DNA of 64,000 nt. Source: Cliona cf. orientalis. Lineage: Eukaryota > Porifera > Demospongiae > Clionaida > Clionaidae. This document shows, one piece after another, positions 10,322 through 23,661 of the stretch; position 1 is the stretch's first letter; the number at the start of each line of letters is the position of its first letter. The notes below the pieces were generated by a model that was not told the DNA's origin, did not search any database, and saw only the letters and a program-made list of their open reading frames with translations. The DNA lies in contig OZ005696.1 in assembly GCA_963930775.1 (NCBI GenBank), positions 8,169,980-8,233,979 on the forward strand, read 5' to 3'. The translations under genes were made by a program, and so were the position numbers.

Positions 10322-13300
10322 CTAGTGTGACACTGTGTTCCAGTCAGGCCACTCCTTGACCCTATAGCGATGGAGAGACCCATCAAAGAATCTCTCCATC
10401 CACATTCCAAGCCGCTTGATCTGCACCAGTCGAGGGTCACTACCATCACCTCCACTAGCACTGGAAGCAGCTGCTGCCACAGTGTCCTTACGATTAGTAG
10501 GGGCACCCTCCATTTGATCAGTATACTCTGAAATTCTATCACCTTGAAATGATGGCTGTGCTTGGTTCTCTGACTGTTCTCCATCACCCTCGTTATCGTC
10601 GTCAAATCCCAGGGAATTACCCAGTATCTGTCCCACGCTCCTTCTCAACCCGGCCCCCACCACAGCTCCATTTCTGTGATGACCTGCATCGAGTGTTTCT
10701 GGAAATATTGATAGCTGCTTCTTTGCCCCAATAATGGCCAGAACAGTGACACCCTTTCCCGACAGAGTCATCTTGACACGGTAGTCCCTTTCTTCATCGC
10801 TCATGTCCTCGCACTGAAAGAGAATGCTGCCCAGAATCTCGGGGTAAGCTCTGTAGCAGAGAAAGCACACTTTGACGTGTGAAGTGGTATAGCTTTCCAT
10901 TGTTCTCCAGAAGCTCTGGGCCAGGGGCTTGCTGTGGGTAGAGTCGAATGTATTGAGCAGCAGTATCACCGAGAGTTGACCTTTGGGGGCAGCCTGGACC
11001 AGATTCACGTATGTGTTGGAGTCTAAATAATGAACAGGGGCTCTCCTTCTCTGTGGGGATCCTTGTTGTGGGGGTGGAGTGCTGCGCTGCTGCCTTGGTC
11101 TGTGTCCACCAGGGTTGTGATGTCTAGAGTGATGGTGTGACCTGTAGTATAATAATGTATGTGGGAATACACAGTCATGCAATTTATAATTATTACTACT
11201 TATAATGGACTATTTTTTTGTCTGTTCAATGATATACCTGTTTTGATCTTCATCTGCTGGTCCTCCAGAAATGAGTCCTAGACAACATACCAGCATGGTC
11301 CCAGCAAATAGCACACCAACTGACATCAGCATTTGCCTAGATTGAAATAATATGCTAGGTAATGGTGGTCATGCAGAGCAATACGTACATGTACGTAAAG
11401 ACATTTTCGTTAATTTCAGTTCATAACATTGTAAAACTTACGGATCAAAAACAGAGATGAAGTCCATCATATCATAGTAGAACTGATATACTCTGTTCAG
11501 CTGTCGACCAAACCATCCCTATGGCACAAAAAAACTAGTCACTAGTGTCATTTATAACTCATAACTAGTCATATTTACCGGAGCTTCCTCATCTAGTAGG
11601 TGAGACATGAATGCTGTTCTCTTCAGTTGATTTGGCATGTGATTTAGCAGTGTTTCAGTGTCACCAGCTGCCCCACAGAACTGGTCATACCAGTCAAACC
11701 TGACCTGCTGGCTGGAGAGTCTCTTGAGGATGATGACCTATAATAATGGTGAATTTGTCTCTTTCTCTCTCTCTCTCTCTCTCTTCCCTTTTCTCTCTCT
11801 GCCCCCCCCCCCCCCCCCCTCTCTCTTTACCTCTCTTTCTCTACCCCTCATTAATTTATCATCTTCTACAAATATCACTTACGGGTCTGGCTTTGCTTCC
11901 TTCTTCACACATTCTGAGACTGTTAGGAATTGTTCCGAACATTCTCACAAATTCCTCTTGTTTAGCAGCGTCCACGTAGCCGAAACTGAAGTGCTCCTTT
12001 GAATGACTGGACATACTCAGCTCCCTGAATGCCCTTGTCACTGTATCGTTGTACTCGGTTGCATCTTTGACCAGCATCACCACACACAGTCTGCAGTAAT
12101 AGACAAAACAAAGCTCACTCGGACATACATACACATTCATACACACCTTCTCTCTCTCCTCCTCCCCCTCCCTCCCTCTCTCACTATCACACACTCTTCA
12201 CCTGTTTCCCCCATCTGGTGGGCAGACCCTATCAAACATCTCCTGTGACGAGAGCCTCGGTAGGTGGAGTCTTAGTCCTCCTATTGCTGACCTCAGCATA
12301 TCCCCTTTCAACTGAAAACCCTGTCAAAATAATGCAGCATAATAACTTTCAAGGATTACTCAGAACATGAATGTTTGAAACCTGCCACATATACAGTACT
12401 GCTAGGTAGACTAGATATTCGTACAAGGAGCACTGTAAAATTAATTCTTTTGAGAGAGACTTGTAGCTACTGCCAGAGAATCCCTATTTCTTACCTCCAA
12501 GTGCAAAGATGGCTCCGATGTGCTGTCTTCGTTGAACACCAAAAGCTCCTTATCTCCTGGTTGGACTTTGAACCTGGATAGCAGCTGCCTGTTCAGCCAG
12601 CTCTGATGGGTGGATACAAATGTACAGTCAGCAGTTTTCTGATGAGCAAAGGCAGCCAGTCTGTAGCGGAGAGAGGGGTGCCGGTGAGGGGAGAAGAGGA
12701 TGACCCTGGGACGATTGCGACTAATGACTTGAGAGAGGAAGGACTCAGCTGTGTCCACATCAGATATCTGAAGTCAAAATTTAATGAGTAATCTAACTTT
12801 AGCTTAATGTGCAGTGATACATGTACATGTATACGTACATGCATGCATTATACATTGCACTTAATAATAATGCACTTTAACACTCAATTTAATGTGCAGG
12901 TGCTTAACCTAATACGCAGTGATACATGTACATATGTATGTATACACTGTATGATTTTGCATGTTACGTTTAAAAATTATTTATACAACTGAATGTAGTA
13001 CTTCTAAATCACAAGAGCTTTATGCATTAATAGAGTGCATAATATTATGAACTAACCGATGGAACCATGTTTTGTGGGAGGATGTTGTTGAGGAAGTCTT
13101 GCATGGTGTCAATCCCCCTAAGGTTGCCATGGAAATGGATGACCCGGCCAGAAACCACACCCACCACGGTCGGTACCTGATTCACGCCGCAGTGGGTGGT
13201 GACTCTGGGATGATGGTTGGCATGGACACTGCCAAGCCCCACCCCCAACGCTGTCATCTCCTGCAAAATTCACATGTGAAGCCGGCAAAATGTACATCCT

Positions 13301-14369
13301 TTCTAGCTAGAAAGCATGTCAAAATTTTCCATCAAGCTCCAGACCCTTCAGACCATACTCATGGCTTGATAGAAAGGCACTATATACATAAATGTGAAAA
13401 CTGAAATTTTGTGGCATTCAAAAAATTCTTATGGTCCTTCCCCATCAATCATGAAATTGTGGGCAAAACACTAAAAAATTCAACAGAATGCTTCATATAT
13501 TTAATACAATTTGAGTGTTTGGGTGGTAGACTTACCTTTCTCATATTGTTCCATAGCTGCTCCACACTGCCACACTGCATACAAAAGTCGGTGTAGAAGT
13601 TGATGAGGTGGGGTTTGTGGTGGCTGTTGGGTAGTATGTTGTTGAAGAAGGCATCGGTCGATACGCTGTCCCCTCGGTGGGCGGAGCCTCCTCCTCCTGT
13701 AAAGAAACGAAACTGGAACCCATTGCCAGTGGTGAACACAGTGAAGCTGTTGCCATGGGGATGATGGCCAGCAGGCTTAGGGGAATCCCCCACCTCCCCC
13801 GTGACATCATAGGTGTGTCGTTTATCTTCGTCTGAGAGAACCTAGTGGTGATAGATGAGGTCACAATTCACAATACATATTATAGGCAAGAGGCCAAAAG
13901 GTAAGGTCTACACATGCTATTACATATACAGCAATGTTCAGGGGAGGGGACTGGTATGAATATGTACTTACCTCATAAGCTCTGTTTATCTCAATGAACT
14001 TCTCCTTGGCTTCCGGTAGATTATTCTTATCAGGATGCCTGAAAAAAAATGGATGAAATTATACGTATCAAAATTATATCCGGTGTCCCCAACCCTATGT
14101 ATCTATCTGAGTCGGTTCTATTAAATAGACCCCACTCTATTATCGTTCAATTGGGGATATGATGCTAAGCACAGTTATTAAGAGACATTCACGTACCACT
14201 TCTTGGCCAGTCTCTTGTAGGCTGATCTTATTTCCCTGGAGCTGGCAGAGTGTGACACCCCAAGTGTATGATAGAGGTCATCTTCCCCTTCCACACAAAT
14301 CACCACCATCAATAACGCCAGCACAAGGCACAGGAGAGCCAGTGCAGAGGGTAATCCGTGACTTATCAT
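10322..14369 (-). CDS. DNAJC16: DnaJ homolog subfamily C member 16 (ER J-protein with thioredoxin domain)
   Basis: Eleven exons on the minus strand, all phase-consistent: 14197-14369, 13972-14038, 13536-13841, 13057-13260, 12495-12767, 12202-12320, 11883-12090, 11579-11737, 11442-11518, 11238-11336, 10322-11141. The product is about 834 residues (human about 780). It starts with a hydrophobic signal segment (ALALLCLVLALLMVVICVEG), then a J domain (DLYHTLGV, HPD motif split between exons 1 and 2, in HPDKNN), a thioredoxin-like fold with a CMQC active-site pair, further thioredoxin-like segments, a membrane span encoded near 11250-11330, and a C-terminal domain. J domains stimulate Hsp70 ATPase; this one would face the ER lumen. 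The C-terminal exon has a His/Pro/Gln-rich stretch after the membrane span. It is divergent from SPCS1, with 174 bp between start codons. Confidence 0.9.
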
Positions 14370-14543
14370 CGCTAGTTCACTCTTGTAGTAGCCGCTGTCA
14401 GGACGAAAACACCAGAGCTTTACACGTCATCTTTGTCAAATTGAGGTGGGCATTAAATAGGAATGAAAGTGAGCTTTAATTAGAACAACCTCATGAAAGC
14501 CTCAATCGAAGGAAGCTAGAGACCGAAAGATTTGTAACTAGCC
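14370..14543. promoter_or_regulatory. Divergent promoter region, DNAJC16 / SPCS1
   Basis: Only 174 bp separate the two opposing start codons, so the region must contain both 5' UTRs and the core promoters. I see no clear TATA box. Both products belong to the ER membrane, which makes shared regulation plausible but not shown. Confidence 0.55.
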
Positions 14544-15216
14544 ATGGGTAACCTATTTTCTGGTATATATATTCCATATGTATCAGATTGGCTCAGCAAA
14601 TTCCCTTCAATGGTAAGATGTGGATTGTAGTGCTGTGTTCCTCGCACGAGTCACCAGTCATTCTTGATTTCCATCGTCATAGGATTTTGAAGGACAAAGA
14701 TTGGCTGAGAAATTATATCAGTGGATAATCATACTGTTTGCTGTGAGTTTATATATGGCATTGTAGGCTATGTAACGGCAAAAGTCAGTGTCGTGTATGA
14801 GATCACTTCTACTATATACAGGTTGTAGGATTTGTGTGGGGCTACATCTGTCAACAATTCATTCAAACCGTGTACATCTTAGGAGCTGGAGTATTTTTAG
14901 CTTGTATAGTAAGTGAATACATGGAAATCCTGTAGTAGACCCAGGAATGGCCCCTGGCTGTAGTAGCTAGACCCTGACCCCCATCTGATTCTCAATAATA
15001 TTAAGTTCAATTGATGTGCTAATCTATCTGAGCTGTGCAGTTGACAAAAATTAATTATTAATGCTTCTGTGTTCTATTGTATAGGTTATTATTCCCCCCT
15101 GGCCGATATTTCGCAAGAACCCCCTAAAGTGGCAGCCCGTTCAGAGCAGCAAGGACACAGGTAGCAGCGGCAGCTCTTCAAGTGGCAAGAAGAAGGATAA
15201 AGCAAAGAGCTCTTAA
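14544..15216 (+). CDS. SPCS1: Signal peptidase complex subunit 1
   Basis: Four exons: 14544-14612, 14683-14742, 14822-14908 and 15085-15216, all phase 0, giving 115 residues. The core DFEGQRLAEKLYQWIIILFA, VGFVWGYICQQF and the motif PPWPIFRKNPLKWQPVQ match the SPCS1/SPC12 family (human PPWPIYRRHPLKWLPVQ region). Two hydrophobic segments form the hairpin that spans the ER membrane, with both ends in the cytosol. The C-terminus is a Ser/Gly/Lys tail (KKKDKAKSS), as is common for the family. The subunit is non-catalytic and assists the signal peptidase complex that removes signal peptides. The length is slightly above the usual 100 or so residues because of an N-terminal extension (MGNLFSGIYIPYVSDWLSKFPSM). 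Confidence 0.93.
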
Positions 15217-15464
15217 ACAATCACTTTCTGGTCTAGTCTATCAATTTTTTGCCCGATGATCTTTAGAGTGGGTAAAGGTTGTCGGTCGAAAAAGGGTCTA
15301 GCTTGATAGACTAGCTTCTCTACTGCATTCATAGGCTTATATTTTTCAAATTGTATTCATTATTGATTCAAATCCCTCATGGGTGGAGTCACTAAGTTAT
15401 TGCGTACGTACAAGGCTTCAAGTTAATAGTTAGCTAGAATAAGGTGTAATTAGAGAAGAAAATC

Positions 15465-17018
15465 ATGAAGATAGGATTCAGAATACCCCTGCTTATTCTA
15501 ACAATCTGGCAGGCTCTTGACTTACTCCAAGTGGCTAAATGTGCAAGTAAGTGTGCCTATTTGAAAGCTAGCCAAGTGTATATAATGTGGTGCAGCCACA
15601 CCCCTTTTGGGGGTGTAGCTATACACAGAGTATGTAGCCATAATTATTCTTCAAAGATGATACAGTATCATTATACTGATATTGTTACAATAATAGGTGC
15701 ATGTGGACAGGTAATAGTACCGTTATTTGGGCAGCTGCTCCTAGAAAGTGTGGACATCACGCAAACCCTGAGTGTGGTCAACATCAGCGTGGGGGACAGA
15801 GTGCTTGTCCGGTGTGCTGAGGGATATGAACTAGTCTCCAAGGACTCGAACACGCTACTGGGTGCCTCTCAGTCCACCACAATGTGCACAGACAGGGGAA
15901 CATGGTCACCCGCAGATATCAATAACTTAAATTGTGTTAAACAGAGCGGTAAGCTATAAACTGTGCATTGTGTGACAGTGACCCAGTGATGTATTAGGGT
16001 TTTTAATTATTACATGCAACTGCATGTATAGGTATAATATATCTAGCCTTGTCCCCAGGCAGGCCATTCAAAGTTGCAGGCAATGATTTAAACATGTATC
16101 AATTCTATAACTAAATTAAGTGATCGTAGTGCCATTACTTTGGATTGAGTCTATGTGTCTACTCTAGATTGTACTAGAACAGAAAGTGGAATGGTAAACG
16201 GTTGTAGGTATGTGAGAAATTCACAGACCAGGCTAATTGTATTTGGAGCCTCTCATGCGGCAGATTTTGAAAGCAAAGACTATAACAGCACTGCAATGAT
16301 GGACATTAATTTTATTGCATCCAACAGCTATTATACTAGCCTAATTAATGTCCCACGGCTAGCATGTCATAACCAATGTGCAAAGTAGTCCTGTCTCACC
16401 CTAATATTTAAGTTATTACACACACATTAATATATCTCTACTAATAATTAGTACTTAATTCTGTGCCCCCCCTGCAGCCCCTTCCAGTCCGGTCTTGTCC
16501 AACTTCATCATCATGGTCATAGTGGCAGCTGCCCTGGTGGTGATCTCCCTCCTTCTGCTCACCACAACCATAGCCTGTGCCGTCAGGGCCAACAAACTAA
16601 GGCAAGCTCTTATAATACTCAAATATAGTACTTGCATGAGTGGCCATAGCTATGACTAATCTCGCGCGCCAGCCCCTCCACATGCGTGAAAGGGGGCTGG
16701 GGACGAGACTAAGTTATGATCTGCTACGTATAATAATAATAATATTATATATAGTCCCAGCCCAGTCCTTTTCCCAGGCTGAAGGCCCATACTATGCAAC
16801 TCAGCTTATAAACACAATTGGATGCATGAAACAATGTCATAATTCTAATGCATTGTGTATTATGAGCCGCAACATAACATACTGTACTACTAATTATTCT
16901 TCAGAAAAGAGCTCCTAGAAGCGACTTATGTGGAGAGTGAAATAGCGTTTGCTCGGACTCAGGGAGCGTTCACCCTCCCCAACCCACTGGCCGTCGTCAA
17001 GGATGAAGGTGAGCAAAC

Positions 17019-17061
<43 letters not shown>

Positions 17062-17271
17062 ATACACTCAGTTACATGCACACACACATTCAGATCATGT
17101 ACAGTGGTCATGTCAGTAACTGTCACAAGTCTAGGCATGCAGATTTACTTCAATAATCACTGAAACAATGTCATGATAATAATAATTATTACTCTTACAG
17201 ATTCCAAGAGCAAACCCCTCTACCTCACTCCTGACGAGATGTCAGAATTTGAAGAGAAACAGAAAATTTAA
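15465..17271 (+). CDS. Small sushi (CCP) domain single-pass membrane protein
   Basis: Five exons: 15465-15546, 15697-15948, 16478-16601, 16905-17008, 17201-17271; about 210 residues. The N-terminus is a signal peptide (MKIGFRIPLLILTIWQALDL). Exon 2 encodes one sushi/CCP domain with cysteines in CGQ, VRCAEGYEL, TMCTDRGTWSP and LNCV, the classical complement-control pattern. Exon 3 encodes a membrane span (FIIMVIVAAALVVISLLLLT), followed by a cytoplasmic tail of about 65 residues with acidic and Tyr-containing stretches and a C-terminal EFEEKQKI. The donor of exon 3 is GC (AAG|GCAAGC at 16602), a minor but valid class; the phase is kept across it. AATAAA is at 17387-17392. I do not recognise an ortholog. 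It would be a cell-surface adhesion or recognition protein. Confidence 0.72.
17024..17060. repeat. (AC)n microsatellite
   Basis: Dinucleotide AC tract of about 37 bp inside the last intron of the sushi gene. Confidence 0.9.
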
Positions 17272-17528
17272 ACTCTAGTCAATGCACCTATATACTTAAA
17301 TAGCATCAATTTTTTAATCTATATCTCAAATTCTTGTATTATTTAAGTACCACCAGTGCTGAAAAAGTTTTAATCTCATTTTGTACAATAAAAAGGAATT
17401 GAACACTGACCAGAATATACGATTGTAGTTTGACAATAATAATTAACACCGAACAAACATGAACACAAGAATAGTGCAATGAGTAATGATGATTAATCAA
17501 CAGTGGTTAATTAAAATTAATAGTTTAA

Positions 17529-20500
17529 TTAGGTAGATAATAGTTTGGAGAGGGATTTCTTCTTGAATCCATTGATGGCGTGAGGTTGGGGCTCCAGCTG
17601 CATGGAGCGAGAGTACCTCTGTTCATCGTCAAACCCACTGGCCGACTCTAAGGCACGCTCCAGGAATGTCAGCACCTAATGCAAAATATTATGATAGGAC
17701 CATAACAATTGAAAATACGTATTACATTGATGACGGGAAGGTATTGTGACACAACGCATAGTTGGTAAAGGTCGTTGATTTTATAAATACATTAGCACAA
17801 CATAGCTATATAGACTACTTACCGATGCATTGGCTTCGATGTTGTACTTGGGATTTTGGAACTTCATCAACTCCTCAATCACATGGCCAAGCTGTAAAGG
17901 AGAGAATTTAATTATCATCAAATATTCCCTACATACTGACCCCCTCCTCCCAAAAAACTTCACTATACTCCTACATACATAGCCTGCCCTCCCAGCTAAC
18001 ATTCGGTCATTTTCACAGATAGGTATGATCATATCATGTGTTAACATTAAACGATGGTTCACCTTGCTGAGCTTGGAGAAGTTGACGTGTTCCGGTGGAT
18101 CCCTGACAAAGGTCGGCATGCCAACCTCTATGGAGACAAGCTGGTTGAGGTAGGGTCCAATGTACGGCACACTGGGAGAGGGGGAACTGTGAGGAGGAGG
18201 AAGAAAAGAAAGAATGGTGGATGGTACCTCAAGGCTCAAAGATAAAAATGTAGTAGAAATTGTGGAAATAACGATACAATATCTGATTTTTCACATGCAT
18301 TGTCAGGTGCAAGTATCTCAACATCATGTGCTTTCATAACAGTGAATGTGCACTTTGGACTGCACAAGCTACATGTACAAGCTAGCTGTGGCTACTGAAC
18401 ATGGATCTAGCGGGTAAATAATACTATGTACATTAGAGCCGGATAAGTAATTAAACCCAAAAAGCTACTATGTTGATCTCCTTGGGTGCACCCGATCCGG
18501 GGGTATCCATAGGGTCAGTCATAGATACATGGAGGAGTACCGGGTAGCATGACACTACCGACTATACGATACTGACAGACTAACTAGCTATCACAACACA
18601 AGTGTGTACGGCACAGAGTGATGATGCCTCAAGCACTAATCATAATGCTGCTATATTTGTAGCTAGTAGGTATAATACTATGATGTAAGACTTTTATCAC
18701 TCATGGAAAGGCTGTAACTGATAATTAACTAGCTGTAATATTATAACCATAATATTAATGTTATGAGGTCAGTTCATCCTGGCAACAGGAGGTGGTGAGT
18801 ATGTGAACTCATTAGTGAAGAAATTTCAATAATAGGAATACTAAGAAGAGGGCATCTGTATATGTAGGTTAGTGGACATAGATCTACTGACTGCTAACCT
18901 CTTTTGTACATCCCTGTAGACCTTTGATCCTCCATCGATGGTGGTCAGCTGCTTCAACTCTGTGAATTGATCCACCACCTACAGGAGTATGGGGTTGGAG
19001 GAGAGAGACTGTAACACTATTATTATTATGAGACTGAGACCCCTACATAGCGGGCGATCACCTTTCAACGGAAGTCTTTATGATAAACAATACCAAACCA
19101 ATGTACGTACTAAATAAAAAAACTCTCTACCCAGATAGTAGGACATTATACTAGCTGGTGCCTAAAAATAATATGAACCAGGCAAATAATTTATGGTTTT
19201 AATTTTACTATCAAATTGATCACCTATTACGTGTAAAATGGCTATAAAATAATGTTAATAATGCACAAAGTACGATACTAAGTAATTAAGATATTCACAG
19301 GTGTCCACCGAGAGAGATAACAAGCAAAATTTAATTGCCACCCATTCATCGCTATAGCTACCGACTCACATTCTGCGGTACAAGGTCCCAAGTCTTCTTG
19401 AGTCTCTGTATGGAGGAGGAGCAAAGGGCGGCCGTGATCTGGAAGATGGTGACGTAGTTCCTGAGCTCGCGGCAGTATTCGGCGATGGCCACCAGCTTCT
19501 GCACCAGGGCACACCTCTTTCGGGGCTGGTCACATGACAGGATCTCCTTACCAATCCACAGCGTCATCTGTAGCAATAAAAGGATGATCCTACTTAATTA
19601 CTGACATTAATTTCAACTTCTATAGCTGATGGAACACTGAACTATTGAACCATGCACACTTTTATAGCACAATCAGATTGCATGATGCATTGCATGAAAC
19701 TGAATCTATATAGTAGCTTCTGAATTATTACTTTCTCGGAATCCTAATTTTTTTCTCTATAGTTTAGTGTATTGGTAGCTGTCATAATTTCTCTTTCCTA
19801 CCTGGTTGAATCTCTGAATGACGTAGCAGATGTTGGGTGCCAGCTCCTGCTTGTTCTTCTTGGTCCACTTCTGCTGAAGGAACTCACTGTAGAAAATAAT
19901 CAAATTTCCGATAATTAAAATTTCCCTAGCTAGCAACCCCATCTCTATACCCCACCCATGCAGATGGAATACTAAAATTTAGTTTTTATACTCACTATGG
20001 CTTCATTCTTGAGTAGAGCTCATGCTCCACCCACGTCAGCTGTCTGGCCATCGTCTCCGTGGCGATGTCAGCAAACGATGTCGGCACATCTGACACCATC
20101 TTAGGAATCTGAATCTGAGAATAGTGAGGCATGTATAGTGTGTGTGAGTGGAGGGGGGAGGTGGATGGGGAGGGGGGGAGACAGGAAGAGAGAAAGACAT
20201 AACAGTATGGAGGCTTTGGTATGAGGTGTGAGTTCTTAATCATGGCTAGGTCAGGTTACCCCCCCCCCCTCAATGTGCAAACTTTCTTCCATCTTTCTCC
20301 CTCCCTCCCTCCCTCTCTCTCTCTCTTACCCTGCTCTCTCTCTCTCTTTCTCGCTCTCTCTCTCTACTAGACTCATGCAATGAGCTCATTGGAATAGCAT
20401 GCTTTGACTACAGGCTTTGCAAGGTGCAAACAATTTGAGCTAATTTGGCGGAATGTGCTCAATATGCCATATATGCAATTTCTGTGTACCGACAAAAGTG

Positions 20501-23500
20501 ACACTGATGAGTGTTATGGTATAAGGATGGTGGAATGCAAAATACATCACAACTCACTCTCAATCTGCTTCTTCTGACGAGGGGAATGTGACCTCTGTCA
20601 TTCACCGTCCTGACAAGGGAAGGAGGGAGGAAGGGAGGGAGAGAGAGAGAGAGGGAAAAAGAGAGAGAGAGAGAGAGAGAAGGAGGGGGGGGGGGGGGGG
20701 GGGAGGGGGGGGGGAGGGAGAGGAAGAGAGAGAATGAGAAAGAAAGAAAGAGAGAGAAAGAGAGACGATAATTATTCAAATAATCATCATTTATGAAGAT
20801 CAGTATTCTAAAATTACTGCCCAACTCCATACACAGTCCCGTGTTGATATATCATCCACTTACCAGACAGCTGTATCTAATATGCAGAGTCGTGAATGTG
20901 TTGTCAAAATATTAGTTTAGCAAGCCACCACGATGGCGACCACTCAATGAACTAGCATAGCATAGCATAGTGCCATACTAAATTCTTACGGACTTAGAAA
21001 GTTCTACTAATGCGATATATTGGCAATTTTCCCAGTCTAAAGAATTCTGAGTGTCTTAATTGTTCGAACAATGGCCGCTGCTTATTCTAGCCTCATTCCT
21101 AGCGAGCCTGAGAGCTAAGGCAGCAAGTACAACAATCTGAGGGCACATAATATTTCAAAATAGTTCCATCGAAGGCTCTGCAGACCCTGCTGTACACTAT
21201 TGATACACACAGTACCATAGTACAGCTTATTTACCAGAGAAGGCATCTACGTATGTACATGTATAGCTAGACAGTACTATGAATGCAATACCTTGCGAGA
21301 TAAACACACATAGCAAGCAGTAAATAACAGTAAATTTGTGAAGAAATCTAAGCTTTCCATAGCAGCTGCTGGACCCATTGGTTTATGAATATATATGCCT
21401 GCCTGAGTGGGAGTTGGGGGAGGGGGAGGGGGTTATAATCAAGTGAGTGGGCACAGTGCAATACCAGGCAGGCAAGGGTGCAGAAGCAATCACAGGTGCA
21501 AGCAATAGCTCAAAATTAATGTTAGTTTCAACTTTTGACTAACAGCTGGTCCCTCTCTTAGTGGAATGTATGTGTGTGGAGTACTAGTGGGGGGGGGGGG
21601 GGTACTTCAAGGGAGGCCAGTAATTATTTACAGGTGCACCCTATAATTATAGCTACACTATTACAGTAGTACTAATTAAGTACACCTGTTCTGAAATCGA
21701 CAAGGAGCCAGCTTTTGAACTTTTTTGTTTTGATCTGCTGACTGTGCTTCAGTGTTTAGTCTTTCTCTCCCTCTCTTCCCAAGCACATAGCTAGCTCAGC
21801 AAACAGTTAGGATAGCCTCTTCTTATTTATTATATAACTACTTGGCTGATATGAGGTAAAACATATCCCAGAGTCAATGGCCTGAGTAACATGTCATGGC
21901 TAAGTCGTTAATGGGCCACCCCAACACACTTCAACAATCTGTGAAATTCTGAGTGGAGAACGTGCTATAAATACTGGCAATTAGTAGGCTCATTATAGCG
22001 TTAGGCTGCTACTAATGAGTATGTGTTAAGTTATAGAGTGGTACTGATTCTTGCAATAACTCATTTAAACACACTTTGCAATAGCAATATATCATATTAT
22101 ACCAACTTCTACATGTGCATAATTATATATACACTACTATAGACATGACCCAGCTCAATTAAGCCAATCTGTACAGCTAACTATTTTAGACAGTGTTTTT
22201 TTGACTGCATAATATAATATTCTACAGTATCTTCCATAATAATTATCCGATCAGTGTGCTATGGAATGCAGTGCATAGCCACGACCCATTATAATTAAAC
22301 TAATTTGTACCAGTTAGCTGCCTCAAGCAACGTGACTACTGCGAAATATACATTATTACACATGTACATGTACGCCAGCAAGCAACGTGACCACTGCAAG
22401 TTATGCCTACTATTGGGGTGGAAATAAAGTCAGGTAGTGATTCATTGTGAGTTAACAACCGAGTAGGAGTTAATTGATCACACACTTCCTGTCCTTAAAG
22501 TACAGCATTCCTGGCAAGCCTAAGAGAATAGAAACGCTGAAATGGGAGACAAAGCTTGATCGTGACTCATTACGATTCAACTGCATATGTAGCTAAGATG
22601 TACTCTGTCCTTCCTCCTGTCCTTAAAATTCAAGAAAGGTTGATTGCAAGGTTGATGCATTCCTGACAAGCCATTCTCCATAAAAAGTCATCCAAAACTA
22701 GACATCAAAGTTAAAACAGTGACAACGAATGCTCCCACATACCAACCCCCAACTGCTAAAATCAATTAACTAGTTATTTGATAGTGCATATTATAGTCAA
22801 TTGACCTGTTCAGTAATGCCAAATAAGAGGAGGAGGTAATTAGCATCCATTTTCATGATTAATTGATTTAGTCACACCTTAAAAATAATATGAGCCAATC
22901 GTAGAAGCCAGGATAAAAGAAACCAACTGGGTTGTGGGCAAAAATTATGATGTGATCGAGCCACGTCGGCAAAATTTAGCAATTTAGCAATATTTTAGCA
23001 GTTTTGCATTAATTTATAGCTACTTTGCTAATATTATTAAATAACCAATAGCACTATCTGCCTATTACTTTGATGTCTATTGTACTTCTAATTAAAATTC
23101 ACATTGTACCATTCCTTATGCAGAATCACGTCGGTCGTGATAAAAAAATAATAATCTCTAGTGATATTTTCCTCTCAAGTCATTTGCACTAAACTAATAT
23201 ACAAACAATTATTTACAGAGCTCAAATTCTGCATTCCCACAGTTTTGTAACAATTCAAAATTAATATTCATCAGAGAGCTTGCATCCCCAACCATGTCCA
23301 ATAATTAGTTTAAGTAATTAGAATTAAGTAGCGACACATGCAGTAATTGACGATCGATGTACAGCCTTTGGCCCCAGGCAGCCTGGTTCAAATTAATTAG
23401 CCCCAGGCTAGTATTTCCATGCCCTCATTATCCACCACAATGGGGGCCGGTAAACAACTAACTAAAGAACTTACTTGATAATGCTGTCAGCTAGTTCAAT

Positions 23501-23618
23501 CTCTTTCTCATGGACACACTTGTGGCACTTTAAGCTGTCAAGGTAGACCAGTAGCACCTGCTTCAAGGTCACATCGTGATGGAAGTCCTGGAGGAGTGGA
23601 GGGAGGAAAGGAGGGAGG

Positions 23619-23661
<43 letters not shown>

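Noticed and set aside
16155..16388. Plus-strand frame with CTRTESGMVNGCRYV as a further sushi exon
   Set aside because: The phases of exons at 15697-15948 and 16478-16601 join directly; this frame lacks sushi cysteine spacing and clear splice sites.
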